Shown piece by piece: positions 1 through 7,005 of a stretch of 64,000 nucleotides of DNA. The notes under the pieces are model-generated. The model saw only the letters and a program-made list of their open reading frames with translations. It made no database searches and was not told the DNA's origin. Where the stretch lies: contig NZ_MWVJ01000021.1 in NCBI RefSeq assembly GCF_002087335.1, positions 1 to 64,000 on the forward strand, read 5' to 3'. Each line of letters starts with the position of its first letter. The stretch's first letter is position 1. The translations under genes and the position numbers were made by a program. Source of the DNA: Pseudophaeobacter leonis. Lineage in GTDB: Bacteria; Pseudomonadota; Alphaproteobacteria; Rhodobacterales; Rhodobacteraceae.

Positions 1-483
1 CCCCACCCCCGCCATATCGGCCAGCTCTTTCGGGGTGAACGCAAGGCCGCTAAACTCTTCCATCACGGCCAGAACCCTGCCACGGGCATCGGTCATCCGC
101 TCGGGCTCTTTTGTGCCAAGTCGCAGCACGCGGCGCATCGACGGCGGATCCGACAGGCCCGGCGCGCGGGTGGCCAGCCGCAGCATGGCGTGCATCGGTG
201 TCAGGGGGTAGTCTGCGGCCTTGCCCAGAAACTGCCGCATCTCTTCGCGCATAGGCGCCACGTCCAGCACCCGGATGACGCTGCGCAGCTTGGCCGAATC
301 AAACCCACCTGCGCCCGGACCCCAGATTACCCCCAGAACCTTGCGCGGGCCCAGCGGCACCTCAACAAAGGCGCCCCGGAAACAGCCCCCCTCCGGCGCA
401 CGGTAATCCAAAAGCCGATCAAGAGGTTGCGCGGTCAAAACCGCCACCCTGTCACCCTGATGGAAAAAATCCTGCGCGCTCAC
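1..483 (-). CDS. priA: Primosomal protein N' (PriA), N-terminal part, cut by window edge
   Basis: PriA is the DNA helicase that reloads the replisome at stalled forks. Only the first 161 codons are present; the 3' part lies left of the window. The visible reading frame is open and begins VSAQDFFHQGDRVAV, followed by LDYRAP and VEVPLGPRKVLGVIW, which fit the 3'BD DNA-binding domain found at the N-terminus of alphaproteobacterial PriA. The helicase core is not visible. I choose the GTG at 481-483 because GGAGA sits 8 nt upstream. The gene is divergent from fsa, an arrangement that I recall as common in Rhodobacterales. Confidence 0.85.
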   Translation of the reverse strand, partial: MSAQDFFHQGDRVAVLTAQPLDRLLDYRAPEGGCFRGAFVEVPLGPRKVLGVIWGPGAGGFDSAKLRSVIRVLDVAPMREEMRQFLGKAADYPLTPMHAMLRLATRAPGLSDPPSMRRVLRLGTKEPERMTDARGRVLAVMEEFSGLAFTPKELADMAGVG

Positions 484-580
484 CTGTGCTGTCTCCAAAC
501 CTCGGGGCTTTTTAATGCCCGCGCCATGCGCTAAAGGCTAGCGCAATCAAGGCCAAACTTTCCCAAAAGGATCCCTGCCG

Positions 581-1235
581 ATGAAATTCTTTGTAGATAC
601 CGCCGAAATCGACGCCATCGCCGAGCTGAATGACCTCGGGATGGTGGATGGTGTGACCACCAACCCCTCGCTGATCAAGAAATCCGGTCGCGACATCATT
701 GAGGTCACCAAAGAGATCTGCGCCATGGTCACCGGCCCCGTTTCTGCCGAGGTCACCGCGACAGACGCCGAGACCATGATCGCCGAGGGTCGCAAGCTGG
801 TCGAGATCGCCGAGAACATCGCCGTCAAGGTTCCGCTGACCTGGGATGGCCTCAAGGCCTGCAAAACCCTGTCTGACGACGGCCACATGGTCAATGTGAC
901 GCTGTGCTTTTCTGCCAATCAGGCGCTGATCGCCGCCAAGGCCGGCGCCACCTTCATCTCGCCCTTCATTGGCCGCCTGGACGATATCAACCTCGACGGC
1001 ATGGAGCTGATCAACGATATCCGCCAGATCTACGACAACTACGGCTTTGACACCGAAATCCTGGCGGCGTCGATCCGGTCCGCCAATCATATTTCTGGAC
1101 AGCGCCCTCATCGGTGCCGATGTGATCACCGCCCCCCCTGCGGTGATCAAGTCCCTGGTCAACCACCCGCTGACCGACAAGGGCCTGGCAACCTTCCTCG
1201 CCGACATCAAGGCCGCTGATATCAAGATCCTGTAA
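581..1235 (+). CDS. fsa: Fructose-6-phosphate aldolase / TalC-type transaldolase, one frameshift
   Basis: A small class I aldolase of the transaldolase family, which interconverts sugar phosphates through a Schiff-base lysine. The N-terminus [10 protein letters not shown], the VTTNPSLI loop and the AVKVPLT segment (candidate catalytic Lys83) are all visible. Reading breaks at about 1092-1094, where a TTT run has one T too many: removing it continues as [14 protein letters not shown] and ends at the TAA at 1233-1235. The repaired length is 217 aa, normal for this family. The indel is in a homopolymer and the remainder is intact, so I read it as a sequencing error rather than a pseudogene. Confidence 0.9.
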
Positions 1236-1241
1236 TCTTGC

Positions 1242-1766
1242 ATGGTTAAGCTCCAGCATAAGCATGTCTGGAACTGGTGGCACCAACACCTTGGGGCCAC
1301 TCTCAAGCACCACGGCTACATTCCCCACCCGGTTTACGAGCCCGGGTGGGATCCCTACAGTCAGAGCTACGAGGCTGAATTCACTCTTGGGCTGCAGCCA
1401 GACGGGCTACGACAGCTCCAAGCTTACTACATCTCATCGGCACGGCAACTTGGCCTCATCGCAACCCACTATTGGTGCACAAATGCGTCCCAGCGTTTCG
1501 CCAACATCTCGGAGCCGGGCGCATGGACTACGGCCACCCAAGGCCTTCCCTGGCGCCAAATGGATATCCGCGACAATCTCCGCGGCTGGACACTTCTCAG
1601 CTACACCAACAGGGTGAAATTCACCCGCGCAGGTGAGCCCAAAAATCTAGACAAGATTTGGCGAACACATCAACAGCCGCTTGAGGACCTGCTCCTTCAC
1701 GTCGAAACTCCAGTTCCCGCACCAGACAGCTTTCGACCTCCGCTAAACCCAGCCCTTTCTGACTGA
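1242..1766 (+). CDS. Orphan 174-aa protein, unknown function
   Basis: I do not recognise this protein. It is unusually rich in Trp and His (for example HVWNWWHQHL near the start, then PGWDPYSQSYEAEF), has no signal peptide or obvious membrane segment, and has no clear Shine-Dalgarno site before its ATG. Codon use differs from its neighbours, with more CTT/CTC, CAA, CGA and CTA, and a lower GC content by eye, which suggests recent acquisition. It begins 6 nt after fsa. Codon structure looks coding through the whole length, and the overlapping alternative frame is Ser/Thr/Pro-rich and less convincing. A spurious call remains possible. Confidence 0.45.
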   Translation: MVKLQHKHVWNWWHQHLGATLKHHGYIPHPVYEPGWDPYSQSYEAEFTLGLQPDGLRQLQAYYISSARQLGLIATHYWCTNASQRFANISEPGAWTTATQGLPWRQMDIRDNLRGWTLLSYTNRVKFTRAGEPKNLDKIWRTHQQPLEDLLLHVETPVPAPDSFRPPLNPALSD

Positions 1767-1836
1767 CAGCTGAACGACACCACAACCCCTGACTGCGGGA
1801 CAAGACTGTATCACAGTGGTGGGTTCGGGATTTACG

Positions 1837-2052
1837 GGGTCAAGGGGCGCCTTTTGGGCGCCCGCGCCCCCCGGCGCGGCTTGCGCTTGAGGCCGTTACT
1901 CCCAGTGCAAAATCGATGCGGCGCGTTTCAGGCAGCCCTGCTCTTAAACCGCTTCTCAGCCCCTTTTCTTCCTTTTTTTGCGCCGGGCAAAGCCCGGCGC
2001 CCCGCCCAACCGAGGCAATGGATCTGTGATCCAGCCGCCCTTGGGCGGGAGC
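1837..2052 (+). repeat. Composite palindromic intergenic element, copy 1
   Basis: This explains most of the gap from 1767 to 2160. In order it holds GGGTCAAGGGGCG with a hairpin GGCGCC-TTTT-GGCGCC, then CTTGAGGC at 1887-1893, then GCTTCTCAGC (1951-1960), a T-rich tract, a second hairpin GCGCCGGGC-AAA-GCCCGGCGC (1980-2000), CCGCCCAA (2002-2009) and finally GGGCGGGAGC (2043-2052). The same order recurs at 32171-32387, and the right half alone recurs elsewhere in the window. No coding potential. Confidence 0.7.
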
Positions 2053-2160
2053 GCGCCGCTGGGCTGTATTTGGCCTTTTCCGGACCGGAATGAATTTTTA
2101 GGCCGCATCGGCAAAAACCCGTGTTATAAACCGGCTGAAAGCCCAATCAGAGGTTCAAGA

Positions 2161-2870
2161 ATGAGCAGCAGCACGCCACACTCGACACTCCCCTTCGCGA
2201 CGCGATTCTGGCAAAGCCAGACGCGGTTCTCGACGATCAGGGCCTTATGAACGCTCTGGTTTCCGCCAATGAACGCGCCATGGGCTCCAATATCGTCGAC
2301 CTGCGTGGCATCGCCATGGAGCGGATGGAAGCCCGGCTGGACAAGCTCGAAGACACCCACCGCTCGGTCATTGCTGCCGCCTATGAAAACCTCGCCGGGA
2401 CGAATCAGATCCACCGCGCCATCCTGCGCCTGCTGGCTCCGGCCGACTTTGACGAATTTTTGCAGACCCTGAACAGTGATCTGGCTGAAATCATGCGCGT
2501 CGACACGGTGGCCCTGGTGCTGGAAACCATCCAGAACGATGGCGATGCCGCCGCCGCCCGCATGGGCGAGATGCTCAGGGTTGCGACCCCTGGCGATGTC
2601 GACAGCTATGTTACCAACCCGCGTGGCGGCCCCGCCCGTCAGGTCACATTGCGTCAGGTGCAGGGCGGCAGCCCGATGATTTATGGCGACAAGGCCGAGT
2701 GGATCCGCTCTGAGGCCTGCCTGCGGCTGGATCTCGGCAGCGGGCGTCTGCCGGGCCTGCTGGTTCTGGGCTCGGAAGATCCGCATCAGTTCACCCCGCA
2801 GCACGGCACCGATCTTTTGACCTTCTTTGCCGGCGTCTTTGAACGCGCCATGCGTCGCTGGTTGTCATGA
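2161..2870 (+). CDS. DUF484 family protein, frameshift near the start
   Basis: A GAF-like DUF484 protein of unknown function that commonly lies beside xerC in proteobacteria. The main frame from 2247 (MNALVSANERAMGSNIVDL) matches the family, but the family N-terminus is encoded upstream in another frame: from about 2180 one reads LDTPLRDAILAKPDAVLDDQ straight into LMNALV. The ATG at 2161, with AGAGG upstream, is therefore the likely start and one base is missing between 2170 and 2185. The repaired length is 236 aa. A helix with RMEARLDKLEDTHRSV may form a coiled coil ahead of the GAF-like part. It ends 130 nt before xerC. Confidence 0.8.
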
Positions 2871-2908
2871 CCTGCGGGGAGGCCCTCTGGCTCCCTGACT
2901 GGACTGAG

Positions 2909-2968
2909 ACTGACAGGTCTGTGACTGATAAGGCTGTGACCGATAAGCCTGTGACTGACAGGACTGTG
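2909..2968 (+). repeat. Four imperfect 15-bp tandem repeats between DUF484 and xerC
   Basis: Four consecutive units close to ACTGAYARGNCTGTG (ACTGACAGGTCTGTG, ACTGATAAGGCTGTG, ACCGATAAGCCTGTG, ACTGACAGGACTGTG). Part of a window-wide habit of short repeats at gene borders. Confidence 0.85.
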
Positions 2969-3000
2969 ATCCTGGCCCCCCCTGATGAGGCCTTCAGCCC

Positions 3001-3942
3001 ATGAGTGCCTCAGCTGAACAAACGCTGCTTGTCTCGCCTGCCTGCCGTGATGCGCTGCAGCTTTGGCTACAGGGCCTCAGCGCGCTCGAAGGTGCTGCGG
3101 CCAATACCCTCAGCGCCTATCAAAGCGATCTGATCGGCTTTTTGGCCTTTATGAGCGAACACAGCGGTGCCCGGCAGGGATTGGGCGCTCTGGCACAGAT
3201 CTCGACCTCGGATATGCGATCCTGGATGGCGCGCGAGCGCAACGCGGGCACCGGAGCACGCTCGCTGGCCCGCAAGCTCTCAGCCGTCAAAACCTTTTAT
3301 CGCTGGCTGGCCGCGCGTGAAGGGTTTGAGCCAACAGCCGTTCTGGCCGCCCGTGCGCCCAAATTTCAAAAGAAACTGCCCCGTCCTCTGGCGGTTGATG
3401 CCGCCCGCGCGGTCATCGAGACCGTCGAGCTGCAATCAAGCCGCGATTGGGTGGCGGCGCGCGATGGGGCCGTGGTGACCCTGCTCTATGGCTGCGGGCT
3501 GCGGATCTCCGAGGCCCTTGGCCTTATGGGGCGCGCCGCGCCGCTGCCTGCCAGCCTCAGGATCATCGGCAAAGGCGGCAAAGAGCGGCTGGTGCCGGTC
3601 ATCGACGCCGCGCGCAGCGCCGTGGATCGCTATTTGCAGCTGTCGCCACATCCGCGTGAAAACGACCAGCCACTGTTTCGTGGTGTCCGCGGCGGCGCCC
3701 TCAGCCCGCGACAAATTCAGGGCGTGATGGCGCAGGCACGGGCGCAGCTGGGACTGCCAGCAACGGCCACGCCCCATGCCCTGCGGCACAGCTTTGCCAC
3801 GCATCTTTTAGAAGCCGGAGGCGATTTGCGCGCTATTCAAGAGCTTTTGGGTCATTCCTCGCTGTCGACCACACAGGCCTACACGGCGGTGGATACGGCG
3901 CATTTGATGGCTGTCTACAACCGCAGCCATCCCAAGGCCTAG
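3001..3942 (+). CDS. xerC: Tyrosine recombinase XerC
   Basis: A 313-aa tyrosine recombinase that, with XerD, resolves chromosome dimers at dif. The N-terminal core-binding SAM-like domain occupies about residues 15-105. Catalytic residues are visible: Arg168 in GCGLRISEALGL, Lys in GKGGKER (191-194), His259 and Arg262 in PHALRH, His285 in LGHSSLSTTQ and Tyr294 in TQAYT. Length, full catalytic set and the location next to DUF484 argue for the housekeeping XerC rather than a mobile-element integrase. The ATG at 3001 has only a weak ribosome-binding site. Ends in TAG. Confidence 0.93.
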   Translation: MSASAEQTLLVSPACRDALQLWLQGLSALEGAAANTLSAYQSDLIGFLAFMSEHSGARQGLGALAQISTSDMRSWMARERNAGTGARSLARKLSAVKTFYRWLAAREGFEPTAVLAARAPKFQKKLPRPLAVDAARAVIETVELQSSRDWVAARDGAVVTLLYGCGLRISEALGLMGRAAPLPASLRIIGKGGKERLVPVIDAARSAVDRYLQLSPHPRENDQPLFRGVRGGALSPRQIQGVMAQARAQLGLPATATPHALRHSFATHLLEAGGDLRAIQELLGHSSLSTTQAYTAVDTAHLMAVYNRSHPKA

Positions 3943-3980
3943 CCACAGCCCCAAGGTCTGGCCATAGCCGCAAGGTCTGG
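3943..3980 (+). repeat. Two 19-bp tandem repeats just after xerC
   Basis: CCACAGCCCCAAGGTCTGG followed directly by CCATAGCCGCAAGGTCTGG, and then a third partial copy beginning CCACAG. Starts immediately after the xerC stop codon. Confidence 0.75.
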
Positions 3981-4122
3981 CCACAGTAACGGTAACAGTA
4001 TCAGCATCTGTATCAGTAAAGAGGCGCCGCATTGGCACTGCCCCTGCACCAGGGGTTCGGCCCATGCGACGCCTCTGTTTCAACTCCCAATCAGACAAAC
4101 CCAAAGGGGAGATGCAGCCGGA

Positions 4123-4242
4123 TCAGGCGGCTTTTTTCAGCGCCTTCAGCGCAGCCTTCAGTTTCTTTGCCTGACGCGCCAGCTTGCCCTGGCGCAGCTT
4201 TACTTCTTTTTTCAGCTCTTTGATTTTGGCCTTCTTGGACAT
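4123..4242 (-). CDS. 39-aa lysine-rich basic peptide
   Basis: A very short ORF: MSKKAKIKELKKEVKLRQ, then a second basic stretch ending ALKKAA. About one third of residues are Lys or Arg with heptad-like Leu/Ala spacing, so it should form one amphipathic basic helix, possibly nucleic-acid or membrane binding. It begins 15 nt after the stop of the upstream ribbon-helix-helix gene on the same strand, with AAGGG as a reasonable ribosome-binding site, so the two form a mini-operon. Function unknown. Confidence 0.6.
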   Translation of the reverse strand: MSKKAKIKELKKEVKLRQGKLARQAKKLKAALKALKKAA

Positions 4243-4257
4243 AGTGATACCCTTTGC

Positions 4258-4443
4258 TCAAATTTTTGACATATCAGCCTGATGGCTAGCTACGAACTCA
4301 CGGATAAACCGGCGCACTTCGCGGGCTGCACTGGTATCCAGCTCCTCGCAAAGCGCCACAAAGGTGTCGCGCTCGTCCTTTTTGATGCGAAGGACCAGTT
4401 GCGCATCTTTGCGCTTTTTGCCGGATTTTTCAGACTTGTTCAT
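4258..4443 (-). CDS. Small ribbon-helix-helix-like DNA-binding protein, 61 aa
   Basis: The 61-aa product begins with a basic tail (MNKSEKSGKKRK), followed by AQLVLRIKKDERDTFVALC and EEVRRF-like helices (AAREVRRFIREFV). The short beta strand followed by two helices is what one expects of a CopG/Arc-type repressor. It is the first gene of a two-gene operon with the 39-aa basic peptide, and a palindrome lies at 4479-4496 upstream, which would suit autoregulation. A toxin-antitoxin role is possible, but the partner is not a recognisable toxin. Confidence 0.6.
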   Translation of the reverse strand: MNKSEKSGKKRKDAQLVLRIKKDERDTFVALCEELDTSAAREVRRFIREFVASHQADMSKI

Positions 4444-4478
4444 GCGCCATCTACCTCGGTGAGTGATACATTGCTAAT

Positions 4479-4496
4479 ACAACGCGCATGCATTGT
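4479..4496. promoter_or_regulatory. Palindromic candidate operator of the RHH mini-operon
   Basis: ACAACGCGCATGCATTGT reads as an imperfect inverted repeat (ACAAYGC / GCRTTGT arms; 12 of 18 positions symmetric) 35 nt upstream of the RHH start codon, in an AT-richer stretch that should include the promoter. Inferred only from symmetry and position. Confidence 0.4.
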
Positions 4497-4678
4497 ATAT
4501 ACATTTTGGAAAACTCTATCAGCCGACACAAAGCCAGCCTGCGCCTGGGTCGCACAGCAAAGCCGTCAAACCTAAAGCCGCTAAAATTCGATATAAGTTT
4601 CACCCGCCAAAACATCTTCGGTTAAGGCTTGCGCCGTTATCTCTGGAGCCACCACTCGCTCCAGAAAGGACGCCCAAA

Positions 4679-4900
4679 ATGACCGCACATCCGCTCGCGT
4701 TTCACCCCGCCCCTGCCGCGCCTGCCCCTGCCCCCTCCCAGATCCGGTTTCCGCGCCTGCCGCGCAAAATTCGCCGCCCAGACCTTCCCACCTCGGAAAG
4801 GCACAGGGCAGAGATGGTCTTTTTACAAGCAGAGATTGCCCTCACACAGGGTGGGCTTGCAGCGCAGACCGGTCAGGAATACCCGGCTTATTACCACTGA
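4679..4900 (+). CDS. Possible 73-aa Pro/Ala-rich protein
   Basis: Open frame starting MTAHPLAFHPAPAAPAPAPS and continuing RFPRLPRKIRRPDLP, with AAAGGA upstream of the ATG. A perfect 7-bp hairpin (CTGGAGC/GCTCCAG, 4643-4664) sits just before the ribosome-binding site and could occlude it. The frame also extends upstream to 4493, but that part has poor coding character. It lies 39 nt before pcs on the same strand. No family recognised; it may be an expressed leader or a chance ORF. Confidence 0.35.
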   Translation: MTAHPLAFHPAPAAPAPAPSQIRFPRLPRKIRRPDLPTSERHRAEMVFLQAEIALTQGGLAAQTGQEYPAYYH

Positions 4901-4939
4901 AGCCTTGCGGGCGCGGGTGAAAATTGCCATCAGAGGCGT

Positions 4940-5632
4940 ATGACACCTCAGATCCGCGCCCTCTCCGTTCATCTTTTCACCGCAACCGGCGCCGTTTTTG
5001 CCATGTTGTCCATGCTGGCAGCGGTTGATGCCAAGTGGAGCCTGATGTTTGTCTGGCTGGTTGTGGCCTTTGCTGTGGATGGCATTGATGGCCCGCTGGC
5101 GCGTCACTATCATGTGAAACGCTACGCGCCGCAGTTTGATGGCGTGCTGCTGGATCTGATCATCGACTATCTGACCTATGTCTTTATCCCGGCCTTTGCC
5201 CTGTTCAAATCGGGGCTGATGGCGGGGTGGACCGGTTGGGTTGCGATCATTGTCATCACCTTTGCCAGTGCGATGTATTTTGCCGACACCCGGATGAAGA
5301 CCAAGGATAATTCCTTTTCCGGCTTTCCCGGCTGCTGGAACATGCTCATCCTGGTGATCTTTGCGCTGGAGCCCAGCCACTGGACCATTCTGGTACTGGT
5401 CACGCTGCTGTCGGTTGCCATGTTCCTGCCGCTAAAATTCATTCACCCGGTGCGCACCGGGTGCTGGCGCAGGGTTTCGCTGCCCGTGGCGCTGGCCTGG
5501 ACCTTTTTTGCCGGGTGGGCCGCCTGGGTTGATTTCCATCCGGAGAGCTGGGCGCATTGGGGCCTGGTTGTGACCTCGATCTATCTGATTTTTGTCGGCA
5601 TCGCGCAGCAGATCATTCCAGAACGCCGCTAG
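4940..5632 (+). CDS. pcs: Phosphatidylcholine synthase (CDP-alcohol phosphatidyltransferase)
   Basis: Pcs condenses CDP-diacylglycerol with choline in the inner membrane, a one-step route to phosphatidylcholine typical of alphaproteobacteria. The 230-aa product has about seven hydrophobic segments and the family signature DGIDGPLARHYHVKR...FDGVLLDLIID, containing the metal-binding aspartates of CDP-alcohol transferases. Segments such as ADTRMKTKDNSFSGFPG and LPLKFIHPVR are characteristic of bacterial Pcs. The ATG has AGAGG only 3 nt upstream, so the start is reasonable though not ideal. Confidence 0.9.
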   Translation: MTPQIRALSVHLFTATGAVFAMLSMLAAVDAKWSLMFVWLVVAFAVDGIDGPLARHYHVKRYAPQFDGVLLDLIIDYLTYVFIPAFALFKSGLMAGWTGWVAIIVITFASAMYFADTRMKTKDNSFSGFPGCWNMLILVIFALEPSHWTILVLVTLLSVAMFLPLKFIHPVRTGCWRRVSLPVALAWTFFAGWAAWVDFHPESWAHWGLVVTSIYLIFVGIAQQIIPERR

Positions 5633-5717
5633 CCTCACGTCGCTTGCCAGATACCGGGCCAGACGCTGCAGCATGGTCGGCAGGCGGCATGGTCGGCGCA
5701 TAGCGCATAGGACTGCT

Positions 5718-6171
5718 TCAAATCAACAAGCCGGCCGCGCCTTCATGTTTCAACAGCGTGACCTTGGTCTCAACTCCGCCTCTGCCGGAAAAGCCCCCCA
5801 GCCCATTGACCCCCAGCACCCGGTGACAGGGAATGATCACCGGAATGGGGTTGGCGCCGCAGGCATTGCCAATGGGCTGGGGCAGTGCTTTGAGATCGCG
5901 ACCAATGTCGCCATAGGTGCGGGTCTCTCCAAAGGGGATAGCCAGCATGGCATCACAGACTGCGCGCTGAAACTCCGACCCTGCCACCTGAAGCGGCAGG
6001 TCAAACACCTGCAGCTCGGCGGCGAAATAGGCCCGGAGTTGTTCTATTGCCCGGCTCAGCAGCGCTGTGGTGTCGCTGTTTTCCATCGCGCCAGGCCAGC
6101 TCGCAAATGGCGCCATCCAACTCTGTCACACAGAGGCTTCCAACGATTGTCGCAATGGTGGCTGAGGGCAT
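5718..6171 (-). CDS. ogt: Methylated-DNA--protein-cysteine S-methyltransferase, frameshifted
   Basis: Repairs O6-alkylguanine by suicidal alkyl transfer to Cys in PCHRV, which is present (IPVIIPCHRVLGVNG) together with the helix-turn-helix region RTYGDIGRDL. The visible C-terminal frame lacks a family N-terminus. That N-terminus is encoded upstream in another frame: MPSATIATIVGSLCV then DGAICELAWRDG from the ATG at 6169-6171. Removing one A from the A4 run (TTTT at 6079-6082 on the plus strand) joins the frames and gives 150 aa, the normal length. Probably a consensus error. Confidence 0.87.
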
Positions 6172-6188
6172 AGGCAGTCGAATCCAAT

Positions 6189-6227
6189 CAGGTCAATGGG
6201 TCAGGTCAATCGGCCAGGTCAATAGGA
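6189..6227 (+). repeat. Three 13-bp tandem repeats upstream of ogt
   Basis: CAGGTCAATGGGT, CAGGTCAATCGGC and CAGGTCAATAGGA lie head to tail 17 nt upstream of the ogt start codon. Confidence 0.85.
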
Positions 6228-6394
6228 CGGCGTTTGCGGGCAGTAAATCAGCCAGGACAGAGCAGGGACAGGCAAAAGACGCTCTTTTGGATAGGTCGCT
6301 ATACAAACGGGTTCAGGCTGTGACCCAAGGTGGCGACATATTTTGCTAAAATCAGGCTAAAAACGAGCTTCAACACACGTAAGTAGGTACGTTC

Positions 6395-6760
6395 ATGATC
6401 TCTGCACTGTCTTCTGGATTCCACGCAAACAGCCTGTTTTTGTCCAGCAAGGCCGGCGTGCCGGAGACAGATGCCAGCGCCAATGAAGGCAAGACGCAGG
6501 GCATGAGCCGGGCTATTCAGCGGCAAGTGGCGCTCTCGGCTGAGACGGCCCCTGTTGTGGTGGAGCTTCCAAAGGTTGAGTACGTGGGTCCGGCGCAGGA
6601 AATGGCACACAATCAGGCGCTGCAACGCGGCAGTTATTGCGAACAAGCCATCGCAGCAAAGCTCCTTGACCAAAACTCTGACTTTGCCCCCGGCCCAAAA
6701 CCGACAAACAGGCTGATTGCCGAGCTCAACTACCTGAAGGCAGTCAACCTAATCAGCTAA
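6395..6760 (+). CDS. Hypothetical protein, 121 aa
   Basis: I do not recognise the family. Codon choice in this frame is that of a real gene, and AAGTAGG lies upstream of the ATG. The product starts MISALSSGFHANSLFL, is Ala/Ser/Asn-rich with no signal peptide or membrane span, and has a plausible C-terminal helix (LIAELNYLKAVNLIS). It is monocistronic between divergent ogt and convergent ileS. The antisense frame is open as well but lacks a start with a ribosome-binding site. Confidence 0.6.
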   Translation: MISALSSGFHANSLFLSSKAGVPETDASANEGKTQGMSRAIQRQVALSAETAPVVVELPKVEYVGPAQEMAHNQALQRGSYCEQAIAAKLLDQNSDFAPGPKPTNRLIAELNYLKAVNLIS

Positions 6761-6910
6761 AAGACGCCGGCCCTGTCCCGGCGGGCCGACCGACTGAAAG
6801 CCGCCCATAACAGATCCGCTGCAGAGGATCTGGGGCCTGCACAGCGACCAGACCTCCTGCGCTCTCAGGGAAACAGCGCTTTGTCCGCCCATCGAGAGCG
6901 GCCAAAGCGC

Positions 6911-6942
6911 AAAAAAGGCCCCCGTTTTCGGAGGCCTTTTTT
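6911..6942. terminator. Bidirectional intrinsic terminator downstream of ileS
   Basis: AAAAAAGGCC(C)CCG-TTTT-CGG(A)GGCCTTTTTT: a GC-rich stem with one bulge flanked by A6 and T6, so it can stop transcription from both sides. It lies 63 nt past the ileS stop and 150 nt past the 121-aa ORF. Confidence 0.9.
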
Positions 6943-6976
6943 AGTGTCGCCCAGCCTATTAGTGTCGCCCGGCCTA
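6941..6976 (+). repeat. 18-bp tandem duplication after the ileS terminator
   Basis: TTAGTGTCGCCCAGCCTA followed immediately by TTAGTGTCGCCCGGCCTA (one mismatch). Confidence 0.85.
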
Positions 6977-7005
6977 AAGGTCGGAGACGATGTCAACCTT
7001 CCCGA

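Noticed and set aside
1264..1617. Alternative 117-aa frame overlapping the orphan gene
   Set aside because: Ser/Thr/Pro/Gly-rich, low-complexity translation and fully contained in the longer, better-structured frame.
3001..3942. Integrase marking a genomic island
   Set aside because: The protein has XerC length and motifs and sits beside DUF484, its usual neighbour; no att-like duplication or tRNA is seen.
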